In this document: positions 1 to 10,847 of the stretch, piece by piece
How the letters are laid out: every line of letters starts with the position of its first letter
How positions within the stretch are numbered: position 1 is the first letter of the stretch
From: Thinopyrum elongatum
Taxonomy: Eukaryota; Streptophyta; Magnoliopsida; Poales; Poaceae
Length of the DNA stretch: 64,000 nt
Direction: 5' to 3'
NCBI GenBank assembly: GCA_011799875.1
Contig: CM022301.1
Location: 325,456,929-325,520,928, forward strand
Notes under the pieces: generated by a model
Database searches by the model: none
What the model saw: the letters and a program-made list of their open reading frames with translations, nothing else
What the model was told of the DNA's origin: nothing
Program-made: the position numbers and the translations under genes

Positions 1-1447
1 TAGTAACATGACTTCCAGAATAGGATTACCGTACCACTCTGGTGCGGATCATGCTCTGGTTGACCTACGAGGTTCAGTAGCAACTTGATCTGAAGTTTCA
101 TGATCAACATCATTTGCTTCCTCTCTAGTTGGTGTAGGCATCACTGGAACAGTTTTTTGTGATGTGCTACTCTCCAATTCGAGAGAAGGTACAATTACCT
201 CATCAAGTTCTACTTTCCTCCCACTCACTTCTTTCGAGAGAAACTCCTTCTCTAGAAAGGATCCATTCTTAGCAACAAAGATTTTGCCTTCGGATCTGTG
301 GTAGAAGGTGTACCCAATTGTTTCCTTAGGGTATCCTATGAAGACGCACTTCTCTGATTTGGGTTCGAGCTTATCAGGCTGAAGCCTTTTAACATAAGTG
401 TCGCAACCCAAACTTTAAGAAACGACAGCTTAGGTTTCTTACCAAACCACATTTCATACGGTGTCGTCTCAACGGATTTAGACATGCCCTATTTAACGTG
501 AATGCGGCTGTCTCTAATGCATAACCCCAAAATGATAGTGGTAAATCGGTAAGAGACATCATAGATCGCACCATATCTAATAAAGTATGGTTACAACGTT
601 CGGACACACCATTACGCTATGGTGTTCCAGGTGGCGTGAGTTGTGAAACAATTCCACATTGTTTTAAATGAAGGCCAAACTCGTAACTCAAATATTCGCC
701 TCCGCGATTAGATCGTAGAAACTTTATTTTCTTGTTACGATGATTCTCCACTTCACTCTAAAATTCTTTGAACTTTTCAAATGTTTTAGACTTGTGTTTC
801 ATTAAGTAGATATACCCATATCTACTCAAATCATCTGTGAAGGTCAGAAAATAACGATACCCGCCGCGTGCTTCAACACTCATTGGACCGCATACATCGG
901 TATGTATTATTTCCAATAAGTCGTTAGCTCGCTCCATTGTTCCGGAGAACGGAGTTTTAGTCATCTTGCCCATGAGGCATGGTTCGCAAGTATCAAATGA
1001 TTCATAATCAAGTGATTCCAAAAGCCCATCTGCATGGAAATTCTTCATGCGCTTTACACCAATATGACCTAAACGGTAGTGCCACAAATATGTTGCACTA
1101 TCATTATCAACTTTGCATCTTTTGGCATCAATATTATGAATATGTGTACTACAATCGAGACCATAAAAGATATTATTCATATAAATAGAACAACCATTAT
1201 TCTCTGACTTAAATGAATAACCGTCTCGCAATAAACAAGATCCAGATATAATGTTCATGCTCAACGCGGGCACCAAATAACAATTATTGAGGTTTAAAAC
1301 TAATCCCGAAGGTAGATGTAGAGGTAGCGTGCCGACGGCGATCATATCGACCTTGGAAGCATTTCCAACGCGCATCGTCACCTCGTCCTTAGCCAATCTT
1401 CGTTTATTCCGCAGCCCCTATTTCGAGTTACAAATATGAGCAACCTA
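1..1447 (-). pseudogene. Copia pol: protease remnant, integrase and start of the following region, broken
   Basis: The protease is marked by WVFDTG, whose next codon is a TAG stop (1445-1447). The GAG-pre-integrase zinc region (HYRLGH...CEPC) lies near 1050-1120. Integrase core residues are visible: Asp in HTDVCGPM, Asp in TFTDDLSRY, and Glu in NGVSER near 600. Further stops occur at 758-760 and just before NGVSER. The frame shifts near 389-411, after which the post-integrase region (start codon near 411, GYPKETIGYTF) runs to 49. The product would insert element cDNA, but this copy is dead. Confidence 0.88.
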
Positions 1448-2359
1448 ACCAGTATCAAATACCCAGGTGCTACTACGAGTATTAGTAAGGAACACATTAA
1501 TTACATGTATATCAAATATACCTTTGTTCACTTTGCCATCCTTCTTATCCGCCAAATACTTGGGGCAGTTCCGCTTCCAGTGACCACTCCCTTTGCAGTA
1601 GAAGCACTCAGTTTTAGGCTTGGGTCCAGCTTTGGGTTTCTTCCCGGGAGTGGCAACTTGCTTGCCATTCTTCTTGAAGTTCCCTTTCTTTCCTTTGCCC
1701 TTTTTCTTGAAACTAGTGGTCTTGTTAACCATCAACACTTGATGCTCCTTCTTGATTTCTACCTCCGCGGCCTTAAGCATTACGAAGAGCTCGGGAATTG
1801 TTTTGTTCATCCCTTGCATATTATAGTTCATCACGAAGCCTTTGTAGCTTGGTGGCAGTGATTGAAGAACTCTGTCAATAATACAGTCAACTGGAAGATC
1901 AACTCCCAGCTGAGTCAAGTGATTATAATACCCAGACATTCTGAGTATGTGTTCACTGACAGAACTGTTCTCCTCCATCTTGTAGCTATAGAACTTGTTG
2001 GAGACTTCATATCACTCAACCCAAGCATTTGCTTGAAATATTAACTTCAACTCCTGGAACATCTCATATGCTCCATGACGTTCAAAACGTCTTTGAAGTC
2101 CCGGTTCTAAGCCGTAAAGCATGGCACACTGAACTATTGAGTAGTCATCAGATCAAGCTTGCCAGACATTCATAACATCAGCTTCAGCTCCTGTAGCAGG
2201 CCTTTCACCTAGCGGTGCATCAAGGACATAATTCTTCTATGCAGCAATGAGGATAATCCTCAAGTTACGGACCCAGTCCGTGTAGTTGCTACCATCATCT
2301 TTCAACTTAGCTTTCTCTAGGAACGCATTAAAATTCAGGGGAACGGTAGCTCGGGCCAT
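1448..2359 (-). pseudogene. Copia gag (capsid/nucleocapsid), broken
   Basis: The frame opens with ATG at 2359 (MARATVPLNF) and runs to the protease start. It is the retrotransposon capsid polyprotein that packages element RNA. The nucleocapsid knuckle CFYCKGSGHWKRNC (C-x2-C-x4-H-x4-C) follows a Lys-rich linker. The same frame continues into pol, as in single-ORF BARE elements. Nonsense codons lie at 2237-2239 (TAG), 2153-2155 (TGA) and 2012-2014 (TGA), so no full-length Gag can be made. Confidence 0.88.
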
Positions 2360-3580
2360 TGATCTACAACATAGATAAGCAAAACTATAAGACTAAGTTC
2401 ATGATAAATTAAGTTCAATTAATCAAATTACTAAAGAACTCCCACTTAAATAAACATACCTCAAGTTATCTAAGTGATACGTGATCCAAATCAACTAACC
2501 CAAATCCGATCATCACGTGAGATGGGGTAGTCATCAATGGTGAACATCTCTATGTTGATCATATCTACTATATGACTCACGTTCGACCTTTCGGTCTCCA
2601 GTGTTCCGAGACCATGTCTGTACATGCTAGGCTCATCAAGTTTAACCCAAGTATTCTGCATGTGCAAAACTGTCTTACACCCATTGTATGTGAACGTAGA
2701 GTCTATCACACCCGATCATCATGAGGTGCTTCGAAACGACGAACTTTAGCAATGGTGCATACTCAGGGAGAACACATTTATCTTGAAATTTAGTGAAGGG
2801 ATCATCTTATAATGCTACCGCCGTTCTAAGCAAAATAAGATGCATAAAGGATAAACATCACATGCAATCAAAATATGTGACATGATATGGCCATCATCAT
2901 CTTGTGCTTTTGATCTCCATCTCCAAAGCATCGTCATGATCTCCATCGTCACCGGCTCGACACCTTGATCTCCATCGTTGCATCGTGGTCGTCTCGCCAA
3001 CTATTGCTTCTACAAATATTGCTAACGCATAGCGATAAAGTAAAGCAATTACATGGCGTTTGCATTTCATACAATAAAGAGACAACCATAAGGCTCCTGC
3101 CAGTTGCCGATAATTTACAAAACATGATCATCTCATACAATAACGTATATCACATCATGTCTTGACCATATCACATCACAACATGCCCTGCAAAAACAAG
3201 TTAGACGTCCTCTACTTTTTTGTTGCAAGTTTTACATGGCTGCTATGGGCTTCTAGCAAGAACCGTTCTTACCTACGCAAAAACCACAACGGTGTTTTGT
3301 CAAGTTTGTTGTTTTAACCTTCTTCAAGGAACGGCCGTAGTCAAATTCGATTCAACTAAAGTAGGAGAAACAGACACCCACCAGCCACCTTTATGTAAAA
3401 CTAGTTGCATGTCTGTCGGTGGAACCGGTCTCATGTGCGTGGACATGTAAGGTTGGTCCGGGCTGCTTAATCCCACAATACCGCCAAATCAAAATATGAC
3501 GTTGGTGGTAAGCAGTATGACTATCACTGCCCACAACTCTTTGTGTTCTACTTGTGCATATCATCTACGCATAGACCTAG
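2360..3580 (-). other. Untranslated leader of the Copia element
   Basis: About 1.2 kb between PBS and gag start with no conserved reading frame. Long leaders of this kind are normal in BARE/Angela elements. Only short spurious ORFs are present. Confidence 0.7.
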
Positions 3581-3592
3581 CTCGGATGCCAC
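3581..3592 (-). other. Primer-binding site of the Copia element
   Basis: On the minus strand TGGCATCCGAGC follows the LTR end after one base. It is a mutated form of TGGTATCAGAGC, complementary to the 3' end of initiator-methionine tRNA, the usual primer for Copia elements. Confidence 0.75.
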
Positions 3593-3593
3593 T

Positions 3594-5351
3594 GTTGGGA
3601 AACGTTGCATGGAAAACAAAAATAATTCTACGCACACGCAAGATCAATCAAGGAGATGCATAGCAACGAGAGGGGAGAGTGTGTCTACGTACCCTCGTAG
3701 ACCGTAAGCGGAAGCGTTTCACAACGCGGTTGATGTAGTCAAACTTTCTTCGCGATCCAGCCGATCTAGTACCGAACGTACGACACCTCTGTGTTCAGCA
3801 CACGTTCAGCTCGGTGACGTCCTCCGCCTTCCTGATCCAGCAAGATGGCGAGGTAGTAGATGAGTTCCGTCAGCACGACGGCATGGTGACAGTGATGGTG
3901 AAGTGATCTCCGCAGGGCTTCACCTAAGCACTACGAAAATATGACCGGGGGTGTAAACGGTGGAAGGGGGCGCCGCACACGGCTAACAATTGATCTGGTG
4001 TGTGCTAGGCGCCCCCCTCCCACATATATATAGGTGGGAGAGGGAGGGTAGGCAGCCTGGCGCACCACATAGGTGGCCGGCCGGCCCTAGGGCTCCTGCC
4101 CTGGCCGCGCCCCTCTGCCATGTATTCTCAAGGGGGAAGGAAAGAGGGGGGAGAGGGAAGGAATTGGGAATCCTAATCCACACTTTCCTTTCCCTTCCCC
4201 TTTCCTTCTCCTCCTTAGGCTGGCCTGCTATGGGGGGCGCACCAGCCCCTTGTGGCTGGTGCGTTTCCTCTCTTGGCCCAGAAGGCCCATAACGTTTGTC
4301 GGGGGTGCCCGGAACCCCTTCCGGTGACCCGATAAGTACCCGGTACCCCCCGAAACACTTCCGGTGTCCGAATACTATCGTCCTATATATGAATTTTTAT
4401 CTCTCAACCATTTCGAGACTCCTCATCATGTTTGTGATCTCATCCGGGAGTCCAAACAACATTCGGTCACAAAATCACATAACTCATATAATACTATATC
4501 GTCATCGAACGTTAAGCGTGCGGACCCTACGGGTTCGAGAACTATGTAGACATGACCGAGACATCTCTCCGGTCAATAACCAATAGCGGAACCTAGATGC
4601 CCATATTGGCTCCTACATATTCTACAAAGATCTGTATCGGTCGAACCGTTATGACAACATACGTAATTCCCTTTGTCTATCGGCATGTTACTTGCCCGAG
4701 ATTCGATGTTCGGTATCTTCATACCTAGTTCAATCTCGTTACCGGCAAGTTTCTTTACTCGTTCCATAATACATCACCTCGTGACTAACTCCTTAGTCAT
4801 TTGCTTGCAAGCTTATGATGTGTATTACCGAGAAGGCCCAGAGATACCTCTTCGATACTCGGAGTGACAAATCCTAATCTCGATCTATGCTAACTCAACA
4901 AACACCTTCGGAGATACCTGTAGAGCATATTTATGATCACCCAGTTACGTTGTGATGTTTGATAGCACACAAGGTATTCCTCCGGTATTCGGGAGTTGCA
5001 TAATCTCATAGTCGAAGGAATATGTATTTGACATGAAGAAAGCGATAGCAATAAACTGAATGATCATATGCTAAGCTAACGGATGGGTCTTGTCCGTGAC
5101 ATCATTCTCCTAGTGATGTGATCCCGTTATCAAATGACAACTCATGTCTATGGTTAGGAAACCCTAACCATCTTTGATCAATGAGCTAGTCTAGTAGAGG
5201 CTCACTAGGGACATGGTATTTGTTTATGTATCCACACATGTATTTAAGTTTCAGGTCAATACAATTCTAGCATGAATAATAAACCTTTATCATGATTAAG
5301 GAAATATAATAATAACCATTTTATTATTGCCTCTAGGGCATATTTCCATCA
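3594..5351 (-). repeat. 5' LTR of the Copia element
   Basis: 1,758 bp bounded by TG and CA on the minus strand, the usual size for BARE/Angela LTRs. Its 3' end is followed after one base by the PBS. The first bases carry one substitution in the terminal inverted repeat. It contains a run of alternating TA near 4025-4032 where the family promoter lies. The TSD cannot be checked because the partner LTR is outside the window. Confidence 0.9.
4023..4033 (-). promoter_or_regulatory. TATA-like box in the Copia LTR
   Basis: On the minus strand a TATATATATG stretch sits in the GC-rich middle of the LTR, about 430 bp before its 3' end, a position compatible with the U3/R promoter of BARE-type LTRs. 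Only the motif is seen; no transcript evidence. Confidence 0.4.
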
Positions 5352-5461
5352 GCTGGTGGGTCCCAGCTGTCAGGGGGACAAAACATTATTTTTCCGCGTA
5401 AAAAGGATGCAGTTGCATGCATGCGTCCATGGGCGTGGTGCGTCCCCACTGTCAGCCTCTC

Positions 5462-5812
5462 CACGTACAGTCATCTTTCGATGACTCTCGTTTGTTGACC
5501 ATGTTGACCACGCCGTGCCGAGCGCACCAAGGCCGGTGGACGATGATGAGGCCCCAGACGGGAACGACCCGGAGATGGGGAAGATGCGGCAGTGGAGTCG
5601 CAGACTGAGAGGAGTGCGAAACTTGACTGGTTCGGGTGCGGGGTGGGCCTACACTCGGCGGAGAATAACAGGAGGTGCGAAGGGATGGTATGGCCGTCGG
5701 TGGGGCAGTGTTTCACTGTGAGGTGCGCGAAGCAGCGCTGCTGGATGCCGGAGGTTGGAGCAGGCGGTCCCGGCAGCGTTGGAGGAAGAAGACGAGAGAT
5801 TAAAGAAGAATG
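5462..5812 (+). repeat. Diverged direct repeat, copy 1
   Basis: Shares an ordered series of blocks with 6797-7106: CGTTTGTTGACCATGTTG, then GAGC/GCGCACCAAGGC, GGGAAGA.GC, GGTTCGGGTGC, CGGAGAATA, and the ending GGAGGAAGA. It could be a fragment of a duplicated gene or of an unclassified repeat. Confidence 0.55.
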
Positions 5813-6796
5813 TCGGTCGTTGGATGTAAATCCAACGCCTTTCTTAGGCTTCGACCTTTGTTTTTTTGGGAAAGTGCTTAGGCTTCGACCTATTAGCCCG
5901 CATGTCAGCCAGTCCATTTGGTTTTTTCAGTCCATTTGGTGGGCTGGGTGAAACTATGATGTAGCGTCTATGCAGCCCATTTATATAGTATGTTAGAATT
6001 TAAAGCCCATTTGCATTTTTTTCGAAATCTACTGACTTGCTGGGCTGGGTGAAAATATCATGTTGGGCTGGACGAAGAAATGTTATAAAAATATAAACAC
6101 GTGATTGCACTTCTATTACTGCATTGGTCAGTAAAATCTTTGCAACCTTATGTACGGAATCACCAGGAATTAGCTTCCCAACCTATTGTTAAAAAATTAT
6201 TATTATTATTTTGTAAGAAATTTCGATTACCAAATAAAATATTATGTTAATTTGATGAGTTAATAGGACGTGAGGTATTATTAGTTTTTAGGCTAGACGT
6301 GGGACAGTTGAGTTGGTTCTAGGGGAAAGTACTAGGAGAAAAATCAGATTACATCGAAAAAGTGGGAGAAAATTCAAATATAGGATTAATATAAAAGAAA
6401 AATAAAGGAAGTGGGAAGGTCTATACATAGGTTGGACGAAGGACAGGTCAAACGGAACATTATGTTGTTTCTATTATATATATGTAATAAAATAAAATAT
6501 AAATATAAATATATATACTATTATAGAAGGGAAAACATAGGTTCAGTTTGGCATTCTTATAGAAAAATAGAACTGAGTTGTGCGTTGTATTGAAAAAACA
6601 AACGTAACTTGGGCTGCTGATGTTATAGACAAGCTAGGCTGGGAGGCCCAGAGGCCGCTCGATACCTGCTGGACCCCCCAAAAAAAGTTGAAACCTGCAG
6701 GATCAACTGTGTCTGCATGTCGTGGGTTGCTCATGTTAAACAACAAAACCTAGGACATGGATCTAGTGGGCCCGGACTGTTTGCCTCTCGACGAAC

Positions 6797-7106
6797 ATTC
6801 ATCTCCCGATTCCTGTCGTTTGTTGACCATGTTGGGAACGACAAATGGCAGCGCCACAGCGAGAGCACCAAGGCGAAGGACGACGTCGAGACCTCGGACC
6901 AGAACGAACCAAAGCCAGGGAAGACGCAGGCTGAGGTGAGTACGAGGGTTGACTTGTTCGGGTGCTGGGTGGGCCGGTGGAGCTGCCACCTCCGGAGAAT
7001 GTGTGGGAGTAGAGGGATGGCCGAGCCAGTGCCATAGGCTAGGATGGGTCACCGAGGCGTGCACGGCAGCGCAACCAGCAGTTGTAGGAAGAGGACGAAA
7101 GATTGA
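6797..7106 (+). repeat. Diverged direct repeat, copy 2
   Basis: Second copy of the block at 5462-5812, in the same order and orientation, starting near CGTTTGTTGACCATGTTG at about 6817 and ending with AGGAAGAGGACGAAAGATTG. Several small indels separate the copies, so both are old. Confidence 0.55.
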
Positions 7107-7365
7107 ACAAAATATAGAAATACAAATGGATAGGTGGTTGGTCCCAGAAGTCTCTGTATGGATCCACCTGAGAAGGGGAATATGTTGGGAGGAAGTAGAT
7201 TCAAAGCATGGTAGCCCAGTGAACTAGTTACAGACATAAGCAAATAGCCACTAAAAAAAAAAGCAAACATGTTAATGGGTTCTTCGACGAAATATTTCAG
7301 ATAAAACAGATAATTATGACACATAGGCTAGTGATAAAGGTGCTTAAACAGATAAAGTACAGCAT

Positions 7366-8078
7366 CTAGACCTTCCTGGCACGCTTGATCATGACGCTGT
7401 GGCTGTCCGTGTACTCCTCGGTTACGGGAAGCAGACACACCCTCATGTCCAAGATCTGCCTATACATGTCGTAGCATGTGTATGCGTCCTTGGCCGCGTA
7501 GGTGATGTAGGCTAGATTCATAGGTACCTCCCAGGTGCTCAGGTCCTTCGTATCGACGTCTTCTTTCATGTTGGCATAGCAGGGGTCGATGATGGCCGCG
7601 GCGAGGTCAACCACAGAGTCCTTCTCCTGCCCATTGCTGATGATCTTGTATTGCTTCTGGATGCCAACGAGCTTTTTGCACCAGATGGCCGAATCGTAAA
7701 GCATAGTGGCGTTCTTCCTGCTCTCCACCATAGCGAAGGTGCAGTCGCGGTGCCGATGAAATGTGCGAATGCTCCAGACCCTCTGATGGCCCTACAGTAA
7801 TGGTAGATGAGAACCTTGTCCCGCACGCATACCTGGGCGATGGCGATCCGCTGGTCCCTGCCAGGAGACGGATGGATGGGCACAAGGTCTAGTCCTGCGA
7901 CCTTGTGCTTCTCCTCCTGTAGGTACTACTTGAACTTGGCAAGGCAGAGCTTCACCGAGTCCGGATCGTTGGTGTACATCACATCCAACTTGGTGCTGCC
8001 ATGGGTCTGAACGGCGAACTCAAAGGTGAACTCCTTGCTGAAGTCCATATCCAGCAGGCTCACCCCTCGGATCGCCAT
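7366..8078 (-). pseudogene. Werner-type 3'-5' exonuclease domain protein (DEDDy, RNase H-like), broken
   Basis: Grass genomes carry many short intronless genes for a WRN-like 3'-5' exonuclease domain (RNase H fold). This copy starts with ATG at 8078 (MAIRGVSLLDMDFSKEF) and ends with TAG at 7366-7368, about 237 codons. Family blocks seen are KVAGLDL, RIAIAQVCVRDKVLIYHYC, VDLAAAIID and the C-terminal YAAKDAY matching the Y-x3-D motif. Three lesions kill it: TAG at 7926-7928, replacement of the expected motif I Asp-x-Glu by DLVP so the catalytic Glu is missing, and a frameshift near 7735-7750 where the reading moves to the CTFAMVESRK frame. Start choice rests on the family-like N-terminus. Confidence 0.8.
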
Positions 8079-8221
8079 TGGAGTCTCTTCTCATGTAGAG
8101 TTGATGTGGCGGTTCTCGTTTTGTGGGGATTGGGGGCAGGGCGAAGATGAAGACGATGGGTATACATGGAGAGCGGATGGCTCCTTATTTACGCTGGGGA
8201 TCAGTGTGTAGTGGGGTACTG

Positions 8222-8350
8222 GGGGCGGCAGCAGCAGTTCATTTTTTCAATCTTGGGAACTGCAATCGCCAGTGAACGTAGTGGGTATGCGGCGGCAACA
8301 CTTAGTTTTTCAACTCTTGGGAACTACAATCGCAAATAAACGAAGTGGGT
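8222..8350 (+). repeat. Short tandem repeat, about 63 bp x 2
   Basis: Two imperfect copies of a unit with CTTGGGAACT.CAATCGC and AGTGGGT, preceded by GGC-rich sequence. The motif GTGGGTA-GCGG-AGCAA resumes beyond E1 at 15488, so E1 inserted into a third partial unit. Confidence 0.65.
8346..8350. other. E1 left target-site duplication TGGGT
   Basis: Five bases identical to 15488-15492, the length expected for Gypsy integrases. Confidence 0.88.
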
Positions 8351-9687
8351 TGATACGTCTCCAACGTATCTATAATTTATGAAGTATTCATGCCATGTTT
8401 ACAACAATTCTATATGATTTTGGTATGATTTGATTAGAACTAACCCGGACTGACGCTGTTTTCAGCAGAACTACCGTGGTGTCGTTTTTTGTGTAGAAAT
8501 AAAAGTTCTCGGAATGGGCTGAAAATTTATGGAGAATATTTTTGGAAAATATAAAAAATACTGGAATGAAAAGATATCGGAGAAGAGTCCTGAGGCAACC
8601 ACAAGGGTGGAGGCCACGCCCCCCTGCCTTGTCGTCGCCTCGTGGGCCCTCTTGACTTGTCCCCGACGCCAACACCTCCTATAAATACCAAAACCTCCAG
8701 AAATAAACCTAGATCGGAAGTTCCGCCGCCGCAAGCCTCTGTAGCCACGAAAAACCAATCGGGACCCTGTTCCGGCACCCTGCCAGAGGGGCAAACCATC
8801 ACCGGTGGCCATCTTCATCATCCCGGCAGTCTCCATGACGAGGAGGGAGTAGTTCACCCTTGGGGCTGAGGGTATGTACCAGTAGCTATGTGTTTGATCT
8901 CTCTCTCGTGTTCTTGATTTGGCACGATCTTGATGTATTGCGAGCTTTGTTATTATAGTCAGATCATATGGTGTTTCTCCCCCTCTACCTTCTTGTGATG
9001 AATTGAGTCTTGCTCTTTGAGGTTTCGTTATGTTGGATTGAGTATTGGATTTGAGAACACTTGATGTATGTCTTGCGATGGGATATCTGTGGTGACAATG
9101 GGATGTTCTATTGATTCACTTGATGTATGTTTTGGCACTCAACTCACGGATTCCCGAGGTGACATTGGGGTAATCTATGCATAGGGATTGATGCACGTTT
9201 TCGTCCTACGTTCTCCGATAGAAACTTTAGAGTGATTCTTTGTTGCACGTTGAGGGATTGTTATATGATCCAATTATGTTATCATTGTTGAGAGAATTTG
9301 CACTAGTGAAAGTATGAACCCTAGGCCTTGTTTCCAAGCATTGCAATACCGTTTTTGCTCACTTTTGTTACTAGTTACCTTGCTGTTTTTATATTTTCAG
9401 ATTACAAAAACCTATATCTACCATCCATATTACACTTGTATCACCATCTCTTCGCCGAACTAGTGCACCTATACAATTTACCATTGTATTGGGTGTGTTG
9501 GGGACAGAAGAGACTCTTTGTTATTTGGTTGCAGGGTTGTTTGAGAGAGACCATCTTCATCCTACACCTCCCACGGATTGATAAACCTTAGGTCATCCAC
9601 TTGAGGGAAATTTGCTACTGTCCTACAAAACTCTGCACTTGGAGGCCCAACAACGTCTACAAGAAGAAGGTTGCGTAGTAGACATCA
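8351..9687 (+). repeat. E1 5' LTR
   Basis: TG...CA ends, TATAAATA at 8680-8687 for the promoter. Compared with E2 LTRs of about 1.63 kb it lacks about 300 bp, joined at a short repeat containing TTCTCCG and ATAG near 9210-9226. The 3' LTR has the same deletion. Confidence 0.93.
8680..8687 (+). promoter_or_regulatory. TATA box of E1 5' LTR
   Basis: TATAAATA in the context CACCTCCTATAAATACC. It is conserved at the same place in the E1 3' LTR (14483-14490) and as TATTTATA on the other strand in the E2 LTR (53071-53078). It marks the U3/R border. Confidence 0.7.
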
Positions 9688-9697
9688 AGCTCTTTTC

Positions 9698-9715
9698 TGG
9701 CGCCGTTGTCGGGGA
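9698..9715 (+). other. E1 primer-binding site, copy 1 (tRNA-Asp)
   Basis: TGGCGCCGTTGTCGGGGA, ten bases after the LTR end. It is one mismatch from the complement of the tRNA-Asp 3' end (TGGCGCCGTTGCCGGGGA). The offset from the LTR is longer than the usual 0-5 bases. Confidence 0.8.
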
Positions 9716-9759
9716 GGCTAGGTAAGCAGCACTCACATCCTGTCAACGAAGCTCTTTTC

Positions 9760-9777
9760 TGGCGCCGTTGCCGGGGA
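9760..9777 (+). other. E1 primer-binding site, copy 2 (tRNA-Asp, perfect)
   Basis: TGGCGCCGTTGCCGGGGA, an exact tRNA-Asp PBS, in a repeat of the preceding block AAGCTCTTTTC. It lies 72 bases inside the LTR end, so the better match is the more distant copy. Confidence 0.8.
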
Positions 9778-9874
9778 GGTGAGTGCTTGAAGGTATATCT
9801 TTAGATTTTGCAATCAAATCTTTTAGTTTCTTGTTTTATCACTAGTTTAGTCTATAAAAGAAAACTACAAAAAA

Positions 9875-10847
9875 ATGGAATTGAGATTGCCTCATATGCT
9901 TCATCTTTTTAATGTCTTTCGTGAAAATGATGGAAAGGAAAATTGTGCTCACGTGTTAGAAGAAGAATGCAATAAAATGTTTGTCATAAAATCTTTGAAT
10001 GATGAGCATTATTGCAATGATGTTAGTATGAATTCTCTGAATATCCATGATGCTAATGATATGCAAAGCCATAAGCTTGGGGATGCTATGTTTGATGAAG
10101 ATGATATTTTTAGTCCCCCAAGTTTTTATGAGAATATTTATTATGATGATAGGATGCCTCCTATTTATGATGATTATATTGATGAAAGTGGGTTTGGAAG
10201 AGTGTCAACTCTAGGAAATAATGATCCCACTATTTTGGAGGGTGTTGAATCTTTTCACAATATTGATAAAAGTGGATTTGGAGAGGTCATGACTTTATTT
10301 AGTGATGAATCCACTATTTTGGAAGAGGTTCCAATTGATTATGAGAACAAAGTTACTATCTATGATGATTATTATGATGACATGTATGCTATAAAGAATA
10401 ATTATAACCATGAAACTTGTCATCATGATTTTAATTTTCAATTGGATTATGCCTCACATGATAGTTATTTTGTTGAATTTGCTCCCACTACTATTCATGA
10501 GAATAAATTTGCTTATGAGGAGAGTAATAAAATTTCTATGCTTGTAGATCATGAAAAGAAATACTTTATGTGATGGTTATATTGTTGAACTCATTCATGA
10601 TGCTACTGAAAATTATTATGAGAGAGGATCATATGCTGTTACATATTGCAATGACATTAAGTTTCCTCTCAATGTGGTGAAAATCTTGAAGTTTTGCTTG
10701 TTTTACCTTCCTATGCTAGTTGATTCTTGTTCCCATAATTTGTTTGTTCATAAAATCCCTATGCATAGGAAGTGGGTTAGGCTTAAATGTGCTAGTCATA
10801 TTCTTCATGATGCTCCCTTTATGTTTCAATTCTTATCTTTTATGTGA
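9875..10847 (+). pseudogene. Acidic ORF of unknown function in E1, frameshifted
   Basis: The only long reading frame in E1. It begins MELRLPHMLHLFNVF at 9875 and is rich in Asp, Glu, Tyr and Asn (for example YYDDRMPPIYDDYIDESGFG). An extra base near 10556-10562 shifts the frame; the tail (LCDGYIVELIHDATENYY ... MHRKWVRLKCASHIL) continues to 10847. E2 keeps the two parts in one frame at 51103-51714, so the ancestral protein had about 320 residues. No retroviral gag, protease, integrase, RT or zinc-knuckle motif is visible. Similarity between the two copies suggests it once coded for protein. Confidence 0.65.

Larger units (their letters stand above)
1..5351 (-). mobile_element. BARE-1/Angela/WIS-type Ty1/Copia retrotransposon, 5' part
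   Basis: Read on the minus strand, this holds a 5' LTR (5351 to 3594), a PBS, a leader of about 1.2 kb and one gag-pol reading frame, leaving the window after the integrase region. The LTR opens with TGATGGAAATATGCCCTAG, one base off the usual TGTTGG start of this family, and closes with TTTCCCAACA. Gag has a CCHC knuckle followed by aspartic protease and integrase in the Copia order. Several nonsense codons and one frameshift show an inactive copy. Reverse transcriptase, RNase H and the 3' LTR would lie before position 1. Family assignment is from memory of the consensus and could be a close sister. Confidence 0.9.
5352..7365. other. Low-copy intergenic DNA with two diverged direct repeats
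   Basis: No convincing coding region. It contains the repeat pair described separately, an AT-rich tract at about 6180-6520, and short GC-rich ORFs with no recognisable domain. It lies downstream of the minus-strand exonuclease pseudogene. Confidence 0.5.

Noticed and set aside
5471..5917. 148-codon minus-strand frame
   Set aside because: Pro/Ser-rich, overlaps a diverged repeat and frames on the other strand; no domain or gene-like context.
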